Assembly (NCBI RefSeq): GCF_017875275.1
Contig: NZ_JAGGML010000001.1
Coordinates: 248,001 to 312,000, forward strand
DNA length: 64,000 bases
Direction: 5' to 3'
Source: Xanthobacter flavus
Lineage (GTDB): Bacteria; Pseudomonadota; Alphaproteobacteria; Rhizobiales; Xanthobacteraceae
Position numbers and translations under genes: made by a program. This document shows positions 45,198 to 54,043 of this stretch, in pieces. The notes under the pieces are model-generated. The model was not told where the DNA came from and made no database searches. It was given only the letters and a program-made list of their open reading frames with translations. Numbering within the stretch: the first letter of the stretch is position 1; each line of letters opens with the position of its first letter.

Positions 45198-46207
45198 GAC
45201 GGATTCTCCCCGGTCTTCGCGGGCTGGGCCGCCTGCCGTTGTTCAACGCGAACAATCCTGACGGTCTGCTGGCGATCGCCGCTGCCAAGGCGCAGCTCGG
45301 CAGCACCGAACAGGCGATCCACGATCAGGATGTTCTGGTGAATGCGGCTGTTGACGATCTGCGTCTCGCCCTCGGAACCGATGACGAAGATTGGCGGCAT
45401 CTCGCCCTGCACGATGCCGCGCGGGAAGACGACATAGACACGGCGGCCATCGTCGAAGACGGAGATGGGCCGCCACGGCGGACTATCGCCCGTCAGTCCA
45501 TAGCGATAGTTGCGTGCCGTCTCGACAGGGATGATGGGCGCGGCGGGAACGGTCACACGCTGACCGGCAGGTAGCGCGGGATAGGCCCAGGCCACAGCGG
45601 GCATATAGAGCGCCGCGCGGGCGCGAAGCTCAATGAGATAGACGCGGCGATCCGTGCTGATGACAAGATTGGTGGAAATATCCTCACGGGTCGGTTTTAC
45701 GAGGATATGGACGCGGCGGCTTGTACCCGATCCGCTTTCGGTATCGCCAATGATCCAGCGGGCGGTGTCGCCTGCCGCAATCGGCCCCGCGCCGGTCAGG
45801 CTTTCGCCGGGTTCAAGCGCGATTGTCGTGATCTGTCCCGGTGCGGCATAGACCTGAAACAGTGCCCCTTCCGACCAGGGGTAGATCTGGATGGCGTTGT
45901 AATACCCTTCTCGGCGTGGTTCGACACGGGCGGCGGCATTGGCGTTCTCGACGCGGCCAGTCGGTGTTCCGGCAGCGGTTCCGCCGCGCGCCACAGTCCA
46001 TGTAGGCGGTGTGTGCAAAGGCCGAGGCCGGTCATCGGTGACGGCAGCCTGCACGACAGGAAGCGCTGGCACATCGGCATCATAGCTGAACTGCGCGGTG
46101 CGGTTGGTTGCGCAGCCGGCCAGCATGGTGGCGGACAGCATCAAAGCCGCGAAAGCGGGTTTACGGAAAGCCGGAAACGCGGCTTTGCGGACCATTGTGC
46201 GGGTCAT
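45194..46207 (-). CDS. trbG: TrbG, core-complex protein
   Basis: 337 residues from the ATG at 46207, which overlaps the TrbF stop by four bases. Lipoprotein-like signal (ALMLSATMLAGCATN, lipobox Cys), then the VirB9/TrbG beta domain with IQIYPWSEGALFQVYAAPG, ISTDRRVYLIELRA and RVYVVFPRGI. It forms the outer-membrane core ring with TrbI and the small lipoprotein. Length is normal for the family. Confidence 0.92.
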   Translation of the reverse strand: MTRTMVRKAAFPAFRKPAFAALMLSATMLAGCATNRTAQFSYDADVPALPVVQAAVTDDRPRPLHTPPTWTVARGGTAAGTPTGRVENANAAARVEPRREGYYNAIQIYPWSEGALFQVYAAPGQITTIALEPGESLTGAGPIAAGDTARWIIGDTESGSGTSRRVHILVKPTREDISTNLVISTDRRVYLIELRARAALYMPAVAWAYPALPAGQRVTVPAAPIIPVETARNYRYGLTGDSPPWRPISVFDDGRRVYVVFPRGIVQGEMPPIFVIGSEGETQIVNSRIHQNILIVDRLFGAAELRLGSGDRQQTVRIVRVEQRQAAQPAKTGENPS

Positions 46208-46893
46208 TGGCTCATCTCCCGCGACCATGAAATTGCATTGACGTAAATGCCGAGCGGATTGGCGCGCAGGCGTTCAGCGTCGCGCGGCGTCTGGATCACG
46301 ATGGTCAGGATCGCCGTCCAGCGTTCGGTCGTGGAGAGCTGGCCGTTTTCGTAATGGCGCTCCGTCCAGGCGACACGGAAGCTGTCATTCGAAGCGCGGA
46401 TCACCGACGACACCTCGACCGCGATCTGCTGACGCCCGACCTTGGTGAAGGGGTCATTGGCGCGAGCATAATCATTGAGGGTTGCCGCACCCCGATCCGT
46501 GGTGAACTCATAGGCGCGCAGCCAGTTCTGCCGCACGATGATGGCGTCGGACGGGATCGAACGCGTCTGCTCGATGAAACGGCCGAGATGGAAGGCGATC
46601 TGCGGATCGGTCGGGCGATAGTCAGCCACGGCAGGCGCGACGGCCTGCGACTGGCCGAGATTGTCGACCTGCACCACCCAGGGTACGACCGTCCCGCGCG
46701 CCGATTGCCAGACAAGGGCGGAGGCGAAACCGGCCGAGAGGATCAGTGAGCCGAAGGCCATGATGCGCCAGTTCTTTGCCTGCACGCGAGCCGAACCGAT
46801 ACGTTCGTCCCAGGCTTGAGCTGCTTTCTGATAGGGCGTCTCGGGTTCGGGCGATTTGCAGTAATGGGCCGATGGACGTTTAAAGATGTTCAT
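46204..46893 (-). CDS. trbF: TrbF, inner-membrane VirB8-like protein
   Basis: 229 residues. YQKAAQAWDERIGSARVQAKNW precedes a single helix (AFGSLILSAGFASALVW), followed by the periplasmic VirB8-type domain with ERHYENGQLSTTERWTAIL and RANPLGIYVNAISWSREM. It links inner-membrane and periplasmic parts of the transfer channel. It overlaps trbL and trbG by four bases each. Confidence 0.92.
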   Translation of the reverse strand: MNIFKRPSAHYCKSPEPETPYQKAAQAWDERIGSARVQAKNWRIMAFGSLILSAGFASALVWQSARGTVVPWVVQVDNLGQSQAVAPAVADYRPTDPQIAFHLGRFIEQTRSIPSDAIIVRQNWLRAYEFTTDRGAATLNDYARANDPFTKVGRQQIAVEVSSVIRASNDSFRVAWTERHYENGQLSTTERWTAILTIVIQTPRDAERLRANPLGIYVNAISWSREMSQ

Positions 46894-48257
46894 GAGCGGT
46901 CACTTTCAGAAAGATTGATGGAGGAGCCGCCGCCATGGCTGTCGCCGGAGCGCACGGCATGGGCGGCCATCGACGTGCCGTGGCTGAGTGTCTGCTTGCG
47001 CTGCATCTGCTTTGCCCATGCCGGAGAGCCGCCAGCCTGTGTGGCGGGTGAAGGAGCAGCGCTTGCCGCTTCGCTGGCGCCTCCGACTGTTCCAGCCGTG
47101 GAGGAGCCGCCGCTGACGCCGAAGCCGGCGCGCGCTCCATCAGAAAAGCTGGACTTGATGCTTTCGGAGGCTTTGGAAGCCGCACGTTTCAGGGGTGATG
47201 CGGCGGCGGAGCCTGCGGCACGGGCAACACCGCCCAGACCGGAGGCGACACCGGCAGCGCCGGACTGGCCAAGCGAGCCGACGCTGTAGGCGGCGCTCGC
47301 CGCACCTGCGGCGGCGGCACCACCCCGCACGGCAGCCGCTCCACCAGAGAGCGCAGCGGCTCCTCCCTTCGCGGCCATGCCAGCGGCGGCACCCCCGGCA
47401 AGCATCATACCGCCTGCGGCTAGGCCGGTTCCAACGGCGGCACCGGCGCCAAGCTGCGGGCCGCCAGACACCAGACCGGAAGCGATGCCTGGACCAAATA
47501 TGCCAAGGCCGAGAAGGGAAAGCGCGGCCAGCACGATCGCCATGGCATCGTCGATGGTCGGCGTCACACCGCCGAAACCTGCCGTGAACTGTGAAAACAG
47601 CGTCGAGCCGATACCGATGATGACGGCCAGAACCAGCACCTTGATGCCGGAGGACACGACATTGCCGAGAACGCGCTCGGCCATGAAGGCGGTCTTACCA
47701 AAGAGGCCGAAGGGGATCAGCACAAAACCGGCCAGCGTGGTCAGCTTGAACTCGATCAGCGTGACGAAGAGCTGCACGGCGAGAATGAAGAAGGCAAGCA
47801 GCACCAGCACCCAGGCAAACATCAGGCAGGCGATCTGGATGAAGTTCTCGAAGAACGACCAGTAGCCCATCATGTCTGAGATGGATTCGAGTAGCGGGCG
47901 GCCAGCATCAAGCCCGGTCTGCGCCACCTTGCCGGGGCGCAGCAGATCGGCGGCGGAAAAGCTGGTGCCTGATCCCTTGAGGCCCAGACCGGCGAAGCTG
48001 TCGAAGATAATCTGGGCGAGACTGTTCCAGTTGCCGATCAGATAGGCGAAGACGCCGACGAACAGCGTTTTCTTGACCAGCCGGGCGATGATGTCGTCAT
48101 CTGCGCCCCAGCTCCAGAATAGCGCCGCCAGCGTTACGTCGATGACGATCAACGTGGTGGCGATGAAAGCGACTTCACCGCCGAGCAGACCGAAGCCACT
48201 GTCGATATAGCTGGTGAATACGCCGAGGAAATTGTCGATGACGCCGGTGCCCCCCAT
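46890..48257 (-). CDS. trbL: TrbL, polytopic VirB6-like protein
   Basis: 455 residues. Six or so membrane helices in residues 25-260, with the ALFILAVQLFVTLIEFKLTT-like and FVLIPFGLFGKTAFMAERV segments of TrbL. A Gly/Ala-rich C-terminal tail (about 275-440) is low complexity and probably flexible in the cytoplasm or periplasm. It is the inner-membrane pore component of the transfer channel. Confidence 0.9.
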   Translation of the reverse strand: MGGTGVIDNFLGVFTSYIDSGFGLLGGEVAFIATTLIVIDVTLAALFWSWGADDDIIARLVKKTLFVGVFAYLIGNWNSLAQIIFDSFAGLGLKGSGTSFSAADLLRPGKVAQTGLDAGRPLLESISDMMGYWSFFENFIQIACLMFAWVLVLLAFFILAVQLFVTLIEFKLTTLAGFVLIPFGLFGKTAFMAERVLGNVVSSGIKVLVLAVIIGIGSTLFSQFTAGFGGVTPTIDDAMAIVLAALSLLGLGIFGPGIASGLVSGGPQLGAGAAVGTGLAAGGMMLAGGAAAGMAAKGGAAALSGGAAAVRGGAAAAGAASAAYSVGSLGQSGAAGVASGLGGVARAAGSAAASPLKRAASKASESIKSSFSDGARAGFGVSGGSSTAGTVGGASEAASAAPSPATQAGGSPAWAKQMQRKQTLSHGTSMAAHAVRSGDSHGGGSSINLSESDRS

Positions 48258-48260
48258 GGT

Positions 48261-48548
48261 TCACTCTCCCCCGTTCTGATGCGGGGCGGTGGGCACCGGC
48301 GTCCGGCCGAGAAAGCGGTCGCGGTTCTCGGCCCAGGTGGCGAGGCAGCCGGGATCACTCACGGCGGCCTCGCCTAACTGCTGGCAACGGCGCAAGCTCT
48401 GGCGCAGCGGATCGGCAGAGGGCTGAAGCGATGGAGCCGGGCGGTTTTGCGCCGGTTCATCCTCGCGGGTCATTTCGATCACCGTGGCGGTGATGGAGAT
48501 AGCCACGAATATGATCGCGCCCAGCCGGGCCAGCATCTTGCCGTCCAT
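48261..48548 (-). CDS. trbK: TrbK-like putative entry-exclusion protein
   Basis: 95 residues. N-terminal membrane anchor (MLARLGAIIFVAISITATVI) and a helical periplasmic part with LRQSLRRCQQLGEAAVSDPGCLATWAEN-type Cys pair (Cys residues in RRCQ and PGCL). The position between trbJ and trbL is that of the short trbK-type gene in these operons. The exclusion role is from homology; start is three bases from trbL. Confidence 0.75.
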   Translation of the reverse strand: MDGKMLARLGAIIFVAISITATVIEMTREDEPAQNRPAPSLQPSADPLRQSLRRCQQLGEAAVSDPGCLATWAENRDRFLGRTPVPTAPHQNGGE

Positions 48549-48568
48549 GTCGCGCCCCTCCTGTCCGG

Positions 48569-49351
48569 TCAGTTGTTGCCGTTGCCGAACATCCGTGCAT
48601 TGCCGGGCTGGTAGCCCGACCCCGGCGTCAGGAAGCGTTCACGCTGGACACGACCCTGTTCGGCGGCGGTGGCACGCTCGGCCTCGATCAGCGCCTCCGA
48701 GCGGCCATTGGCCGACATCAGCGCGATCAGGTCGGAAAGTTGCTGCGACTGGAGAGCGAGAAGCTGATTGCCCGCCTGCGTTGCCTGCAATGCGCCAGTG
48801 GCATTTTGGCTCTGGCCGACAAGGGCGGACATCTCGGCGCGGTTGGTGTCGATATTACCGACCACACCGGCCTGCACGCGCATGGCATCCTGCAAACCGC
48901 CAACTGTATTCTGCCAGCGCGAACGGGCATCTTCGACAAGCTGGGTGTCGGTGGCCGACAGCGAGACATTGCCGTATTTTTGGCTGAACATCTGATCGAC
49001 GTTCTGCACGTCGAAGGCGATGTTTTGTGCCTGGGCCAGAAGCTGCTGCGTGCGCTGGACGTTCTGCTGCAAGGTCTGGAGCGATGAATATGGCAGGCTG
49101 GTCAGGTTACGCGCCTGATTGATGAGCATCTGCGCTTCGTTCTGAAGCGAGGTGATCTGATTGTTGATCTGCTCCAGCGTGCGCGCGGCCGTGAGCAGGT
49201 TCTGCGCATAGTTGGTCGGGTCATAGACGATGCGGCCGAAACCGAATTGCGCATGGGCCGGACTGGTCAGCATGGGCGAGAGCGCAAGTGGCGCGGCTAG
49301 CAGTGTTGCCGCCATAAGGATGGCCCGCGAACGGGAAAGACGGATCGTCAT
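48569..49351 (-). CDS. trbJ: TrbJ, VirB5-like periplasmic protein
   Basis: 260 residues from the ATG at 49351, three bases from the trbE stop. Signal peptide to about residue 34 (PMLTSPAHAQ), then a helical body: FGRIVYDPTNYAQNLLTAAR, TLEQINNQITSLQNEAQMLI, with Gln/Asn-rich coils. TrbJ/VirB5 proteins sit at the pilus tip and help contact recipients. The frame is open upstream to 49417 but the signal peptide fixes the start. Confidence 0.9.
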   Translation of the reverse strand: MTIRLSRSRAILMAATLLAAPLALSPMLTSPAHAQFGFGRIVYDPTNYAQNLLTAARTLEQINNQITSLQNEAQMLINQARNLTSLPYSSLQTLQQNVQRTQQLLAQAQNIAFDVQNVDQMFSQKYGNVSLSATDTQLVEDARSRWQNTVGGLQDAMRVQAGVVGNIDTNRAEMSALVGQSQNATGALQATQAGNQLLALQSQQLSDLIALMSANGRSEALIEAERATAAEQGRVQRERFLTPGSGYQPGNARMFGNGNN

Positions 49352-49353
49352 GG

Positions 49354-51804
49354 TCAGGACTCCTTTTCGGTCTGAGGGATGAGATTGGTGAGATCGGGGA
49401 TCAGCTCCGCCGCCCATTCGACGCCGCGCTCGCGCAGCCAGGCGGCGAGGAAGCCCTCCTGCCCATGCTCGGCGACAAGATCGGCGATGCGGGTCTGATC
49501 GGTTTTGGATGACGCGGCGCAGAGCGCGAGGCCGACTTCGGAAAGACCCAGCTCGAACAGCCGATTGCCGCGGCGCGACTGGCAGTAATAATCCCGTTTG
49601 GGCGTGGCCCGTGCGAGGATCTCAATCTGCCGGTCGTTCAGCCCGAACCGCCGATAGATTGCGGTGATCTGTGGCTCGATCCCGCGTTCGTTCGGCAGCA
49701 GCAGCCGTGTCGGGCAGCTTTCGATGATGGCAGGCGCGATGTTGCTGCCGTCAATGTCCGAGAGAGACTGCGTGGCAAAGATGACGCTGGCGTTCTTCTT
49801 CCTGAGCGTCTTCAGCCATTCGCGGAGCTGGTTGGCGAAGCCTTCGTCATCCAGCGCCAACCAGCCTTCGTCGATGATAAGCAGCGTCGGCCGACCGTCG
49901 AGCCGGTCGCCGATGCGATGAAACAGATAGGCCAGTACAGCCGGCGCAGCGCCCGTGCCCACCAGTCCCTCGATCTCGAAGGCTTGAACATCGGCGTGGC
50001 CAAGATGTTCAGCCTCGGCATCGAGCAACCGGCCATAGGCACCGCCGATGCAATAGGGTCGGAGCGCCTGTTTCAAATCATTGGATTGCAGCAGGACCGC
50101 AAGGCCGGTGATCGTGCGCTCGCTGACGGGTGCAGATGCCAGCGAGGTCAGCGCCGTCCAGATATGCTCCTTCACCTCCGGCGTGATGGTCATGCCTTCA
50201 CGCATCAGAATGGCGGCGATCCAGTCAGCCGCCCATGACCGCTCATAAGCGTCATCAATTCGCGCTAGCGGTTGAAGGGAGACAGAAACCTCCGATCCCT
50301 CGGTCAACCCGCCGCCGAGGTCATGCCAGTCGCCACCCATGGCGAGCGCGGATGCGCGGATCGATCCCCCGAAATCGAAGGCGAAGATCTGGCTCCGTTC
50401 ATAGCGGCGGAATTGCAGCGCCATCAGCGCCAGCAGCACGGACTTGCCTGCGCCGGTCGGGCCGACGACGAGGGTATGGCCCACGTCGCCGACATGGAGG
50501 GAAAGCCGGAACGGCGTCGAACCTTCGGTCTTGCCATACAGCAAGGGAGGCGCTCCGAGGTGTTCATTCCACGCCGCGCCCGCCCACACGGCCGATAGCG
50601 GGATCATGTGGGCAAGGTTTAGCGTCGAGATTGGTGGCTGCCGGACATTGGCGTAGGCATGTCCGGGGATCGAGCCGAGCCAGGCATCGACGGCATTGAC
50701 GGTTTCCGGCATGGCCGTGAAGTCTCGGCCCTGAATGATCTTCTCGACCAGACGCAGCTTCTCGTCGGCGATCCGCGGATCAATGTCCCAGACGGTGACG
50801 GTGGCTGTGACATAGGCCATGCCGGCGACGTCAGCGCCCAGTTCCTGCAAGGCCATGTCGGCATCGAGCGCCTTGTTGGACGCATCGGTGTCCACCAGCG
50901 CCGACTGTTCGTTGGTCATCACCTCCTTGAGGATCGCGGCGATCGACTTGCGCTTGGCGAACCACTGGCGGCGGATTTTGGTGAGGAGCTTCGTCGCGTC
51001 CGTCTTGTCCATCAGGATGGCGCGGGTGGACCAGCGATAGGGGAACGCGAGCCGGTTCATCTCGTCGAGCAGGCCAGGCGTGGTCGCGGTCGGGAAGCCG
51101 ATAATGGTCAGGATCCGCAGATGCTGATCGCCCAGGCGCGGCTCAATTCCGCCGGTCAGGGGCTGGTCGGCCAGCAGCGCATCGAGGTGCATCGGCACTT
51201 CGGGCACGCGCACGCGATGACGGTTGGTGGAAATCGCGGAATGGAGATAGGTGAGCGTGCCAGCATCATCGAGCCAGCGGCATTCCGGCATGAAGCCGTC
51301 GAGCAGCGCCAGTACGCGGTCAGTGCGGTCGATGAAACCACGCATCAACTCCCATGGATTGACGCCGGATTGTTCGCGGCCCTCATAGAGCCAGGTTTCA
51401 GCGCGTGCGGCATCTTCGGCGGGCGGTAGCCAGAGGAAGGTGAGGAAATAGCCCGACACGAAATGCGTACCCGCTTCCTCGAAGCCGGCCTTGCGCTCGG
51501 CATCGACCAGTGCGGAAGCCGCATCTGGAAACCTGCTGTCGGGATAGGTTGCGGCCTCGGAACGCTGCGCCTCGACGAAGATCGACCAGCCGGAGCCAAG
51601 ACGGCGCACGGCGTTGTTGATGCGACCGGCGACCGCGACCAGTTCGGCTGCAACGGCAGAATCCAGGTCGGGACCGCGAAATTTCGCCGTCCTCTGGAAG
51701 CTGCCGTCCTTGTTCAGCACTACGCCGGAACCGACAAGCGCTGCCCAAGGCAGGAAATCCGCGAGACGGCTGGCGGTGCGGCGATATTCGGTGAGGTTCA
51801 TCAT
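49354..51804 (-). CDS. trbE: TrbE, VirB4-type transfer ATPase
   Basis: 816 residues from MMNLTEYRRTASRLADFLPW (ATG 51804). The N-terminal CagE/TrbE domain is followed by Walker A GPTGAGKSVLLAL, Walker B-like LLIIDEGWLALDDEGF and FATQSLSDIDGSNIAPAIIE. It powers assembly of the mating pore and substrate transfer from the cytoplasmic face. Full family length, no frame break. Confidence 0.93.
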   Translation of the reverse strand: MMNLTEYRRTASRLADFLPWAALVGSGVVLNKDGSFQRTAKFRGPDLDSAVAAELVAVAGRINNAVRRLGSGWSIFVEAQRSEAATYPDSRFPDAASALVDAERKAGFEEAGTHFVSGYFLTFLWLPPAEDAARAETWLYEGREQSGVNPWELMRGFIDRTDRVLALLDGFMPECRWLDDAGTLTYLHSAISTNRHRVRVPEVPMHLDALLADQPLTGGIEPRLGDQHLRILTIIGFPTATTPGLLDEMNRLAFPYRWSTRAILMDKTDATKLLTKIRRQWFAKRKSIAAILKEVMTNEQSALVDTDASNKALDADMALQELGADVAGMAYVTATVTVWDIDPRIADEKLRLVEKIIQGRDFTAMPETVNAVDAWLGSIPGHAYANVRQPPISTLNLAHMIPLSAVWAGAAWNEHLGAPPLLYGKTEGSTPFRLSLHVGDVGHTLVVGPTGAGKSVLLALMALQFRRYERSQIFAFDFGGSIRASALAMGGDWHDLGGGLTEGSEVSVSLQPLARIDDAYERSWAADWIAAILMREGMTITPEVKEHIWTALTSLASAPVSERTITGLAVLLQSNDLKQALRPYCIGGAYGRLLDAEAEHLGHADVQAFEIEGLVGTGAAPAVLAYLFHRIGDRLDGRPTLLIIDEGWLALDDEGFANQLREWLKTLRKKNASVIFATQSLSDIDGSNIAPAIIESCPTRLLLPNERGIEPQITAIYRRFGLNDRQIEILARATPKRDYYCQSRRGNRLFELGLSEVGLALCAASSKTDQTRIADLVAEHGQEGFLAAWLRERGVEWAAELIPDLTNLIPQTEKES

Positions 51805-51814
51805 GCTCGTACCC

Positions 51815-52096
51815 TCAAACCGACAGATGACCGGGGATGCGCAGATGGCGGCGTCCGACCTCAACGAAGAGCGGATCGCGTTTGGCTGCCCATACCGCGA
51901 GGAAGTGTGCGATCGCCCAGATGGCGATGCCAACCAGCCAGAGACGGAGGCCGAGGCCGACGGCCCCGGCCAGCGTGCCGTTGACGATGGCGATGGAGCG
52001 CGGTGCTCCGCCGAGCAGGATATGCTCGGTCAGCGCCCGATGGACCGGGATCGAAAACCCCGGCACCGCGTCGAGCTGTTCGAGGCCGCCCGCCAT
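51815..52096 (-). CDS. trbD: TrbD, VirB3-like membrane protein
   Basis: 93 residues. PVHRALTEHILLGGAPRSIA is the TrbD start, followed by two helices (VNGTLAGAVGLGLRLWLVGI and AIWAIAHFLAVWAAK), then DPLFVEVGRRHLRIPGHLSV. It works with TrbE at the inner membrane. The ATG shares one base with the TrbC stop. Confidence 0.92.
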   Translation of the reverse strand: MAGGLEQLDAVPGFSIPVHRALTEHILLGGAPRSIAIVNGTLAGAVGLGLRLWLVGIAIWAIAHFLAVWAAKRDPLFVEVGRRHLRIPGHLSV

Positions 52097-52428
52097 CAGA
52101 TGAGCGCCCCGCCGCCGAACGAGAAAAACGACAGGAAGAACGAACTTGCAGCGAAGGCGATGCTAAGGCCGAAGACGATCTGGATCAGGCGGCGGAAACC
52201 GCCCGACGTGTCGCCGAACGCGAGCGCGAGGCCGGTGGCGATAATCACGATCACCGCGATGATCTTGGCGACCGGCCCCTCGATCGACTGAAGGATGGAT
52301 TGCAGGGGCGCTTCCCAGGGCATCGACGAGCCGGATGCGTGTGCGGCCGGCGCCAGCATAAGGCTGATGGAAACAGCCGTTGCCGATGTCGCCATGACAC
52401 GGCAGGCGCGGGAAAGTGTGGGGATCAT
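52096..52428 (-). CDS. trbC: TrbC, pilin subunit
   Basis: 110 residues with a signal (VSISLMLAPAAHASGSSMPW) and two hydrophobic helices, AKIIAVIVIIATGLALAFG and LIQIVFGLSIAFAASSFFL. This is the prepilin of P-type mating pili; cyclisation is a family feature I cannot see directly. It overlaps trbB by four bases. Confidence 0.9.
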   Translation of the reverse strand: MIPTLSRACRVMATSATAVSISLMLAPAAHASGSSMPWEAPLQSILQSIEGPVAKIIAVIVIIATGLALAFGDTSGGFRRLIQIVFGLSIAFAASSFFLSFFSFGGGALI

Positions 52429-53417
52429 GATGGGTCTCCTTTTGAGGTGGTTGCCAAAGTGATGGGATGCGTGATGCGGTAGTCGCCGTCCGATCCCAGC
52501 CCCTCGACGCGGGCGAGTTCGACCAGCCGGCGCGACGATCCGCGCCCGGCAAGGACAGCAACGAGGTCGATGGTCTCGGCGATCAGCGCACGCGGGACTG
52601 TGATGACGGCTTCCTGGATGAGCTGTTCGAGGCGGCGCAGCGCACCGATGCCGGAACCGGCATGGATGGTGCCGATCCCGCCGGGATGTCCCGTCCCCCA
52701 GGCTTTGAGCAGGTCAAGGGCTTCGGACCCGCGCACCTCCCCGACCGGAATGCGATCAGGGCGAAGGCGCAGCGAGGAGCGCACCAGATCGGAGAGCGTG
52801 GCAACACCATCCTTGGTCCGCATGGCCACGAGATTCGGGGCGGCGCATTGCAGTTCGCGCGTGTCTTCGATGATGACCACGCGATCCGAGGTCTTCGCCA
52901 CCTCGGCCAGCAAAGCGTTGGTCAGTGTGGTTTTGCCGGTGGAGGTGCCGCCTGCGACGAGGATGTTGGCGCGCGTGGCGACGTTCAGGCGCAGCACCTC
53001 GGCCTGAAGACTGGTCATGATCCCGGCGGTCACATAGTCATCGAGCGTGAACACCGCGACAGCAGGCTTGCGGATAGCGAAAGCGGGGGCCGCGACAACG
53101 GGCGGCAGAAGCCCCTCGAACCGTTCGCCGGTTTCGGGAAGCTCTGCCGAGACGCGAGGTGCGCGGGCGTGAACCTCCGCGCCGACATGATGGGCGACGA
53201 GGCGCACGATCCGCTCGCCATCGGCGGCAGACAGCTTCTCCCCCGTATCGGCCAACCCTTCGGACAGCCGGTCGACCCAGATACGGCCATCCGGGTTCAG
53301 CATCACCTCGACCACACCGGGATCTTCCAGAAACCGGGCGATGGACGCCCCAAGCGCGGTGCGCAGCATCCGCGCGCCACGGGCAATCGTTTCCGGCTTC
53401 TGATGTGATGCAGTCAT
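52425..53417 (-). CDS. trbB: TrbB, VirB11-like secretion ATPase
   Basis: 330 residues from the ATG at 53417, chosen for its GGGG ribosome site. [20 protein letters not shown], then [15 protein letters not shown], the Walker [21 protein letters not shown] and Walker B region [12 protein letters not shown], and [21 protein letters not shown]. It is the hexameric traffic ATPase that drives pilus assembly. It heads the trb genes; 147 bp separate it from the copG-like gene. Confidence 0.92.
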   Translation of the reverse strand: MTASHQKPETIARGARMLRTALGASIARFLEDPGVVEVMLNPDGRIWVDRLSEGLADTGEKLSAADGERIVRLVAHHVGAEVHARAPRVSAELPETGERFEGLLPPVVAAPAFAIRKPAVAVFTLDDYVTAGIMTSLQAEVLRLNVATRANILVAGGTSTGKTTLTNALLAEVAKTSDRVVIIEDTRELQCAAPNLVAMRTKDGVATLSDLVRSSLRLRPDRIPVGEVRGSEALDLLKAWGTGHPGGIGTIHAGSGIGALRRLEQLIQEAVITVPRALIAETIDLVAVLAGRGSSRRLVELARVEGLGSDGDYRITHPITLATTSKGDPS

Positions 53418-53563
53418 AGCGGCCCCGTTCATGACGGGGAGCGCAAAAGACGGACCCCGGATCGGGGTCGATTAAAAGAACCTGATTTTAGGCTGATTCA
53501 ACAGATGTTTACGCGCGTGCGGCCATCGGCGGGGCATGGCAGTGAATAGGACGGGTTGCAATC

Positions 53564-54043
53564 CTAGATCCCATCGCCGTCACCTTCGGTTTTACCGCCC
53601 AATGGGGTGTCGTGTAGCGCAGCGATGTCGTGCGATATTTCTTTGAGGAACCTGTCACCGGTAGCGAGACGCTTACCAAGGGACTGCATGAAGCCCTCAA
53701 AGCGCTCGTTTCCCTTGATGCGCGCAGATTGTTTTGCACTGTCGGGCAGCGGCGGCGTGAGGGTCAGCCAGAATTGTACAAATAGCGAAAGGGTTTCGCC
53801 CAGCACGGCGACATCTTCGTCAAGCATGTCGAACTGGCGACCGAGTTTGTCGAGGCGGCGAGACATGGCGGCTTCCAGCCGCTCAGTCGTATCGCCTGAC
53901 ATGAAGGATGCCACGGCAGCCTCGATCACTGCGGATTTCGAGACATTGCGGCGCAAGGCCAGCGCTTCGATCTGTTTCAGCAGAGCGGGATCGAAATAGA
54001 CATTCATGCGGGTGCGCGTCGTCATGCCTGTCTCCGTTCTCAA
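53564..54043 (-). CDS. CopG-family regulator linked to traG
   Basis: 159 residues. RMNVYFDPALLKQIEALALR, then NVSKSAVIEAAVASFMSGD form a ribbon-helix-helix DNA-binding domain; the rest is helical (RRLDKLGRQFDMLDEDVAVL, FVQFWLTLTPPLPD). The ATG at 54043 overlaps the traG stop by four bases; a second Met lies at 54025. It probably represses transfer genes, as CopG-like proteins do in related ICEs. Confidence 0.85.
   Translation of the reverse strand: MRTETGMTTRTRMNVYFDPALLKQIEALALRRNVSKSAVIEAAVASFMSGDTTERLEAAMSRRLDKLGRQFDMLDEDVAVLGETLSLFVQFWLTLTPPLPDSAKQSARIKGNERFEGFMQSLGKRLATGDRFLKEISHDIAALHDTPLGGKTEGDGDGI

Noticed and set aside
47189-47460. Plus-strand low-complexity frame in trbL region
   Set aside because: Antisense of the Gly/Ala-rich TrbL tail.
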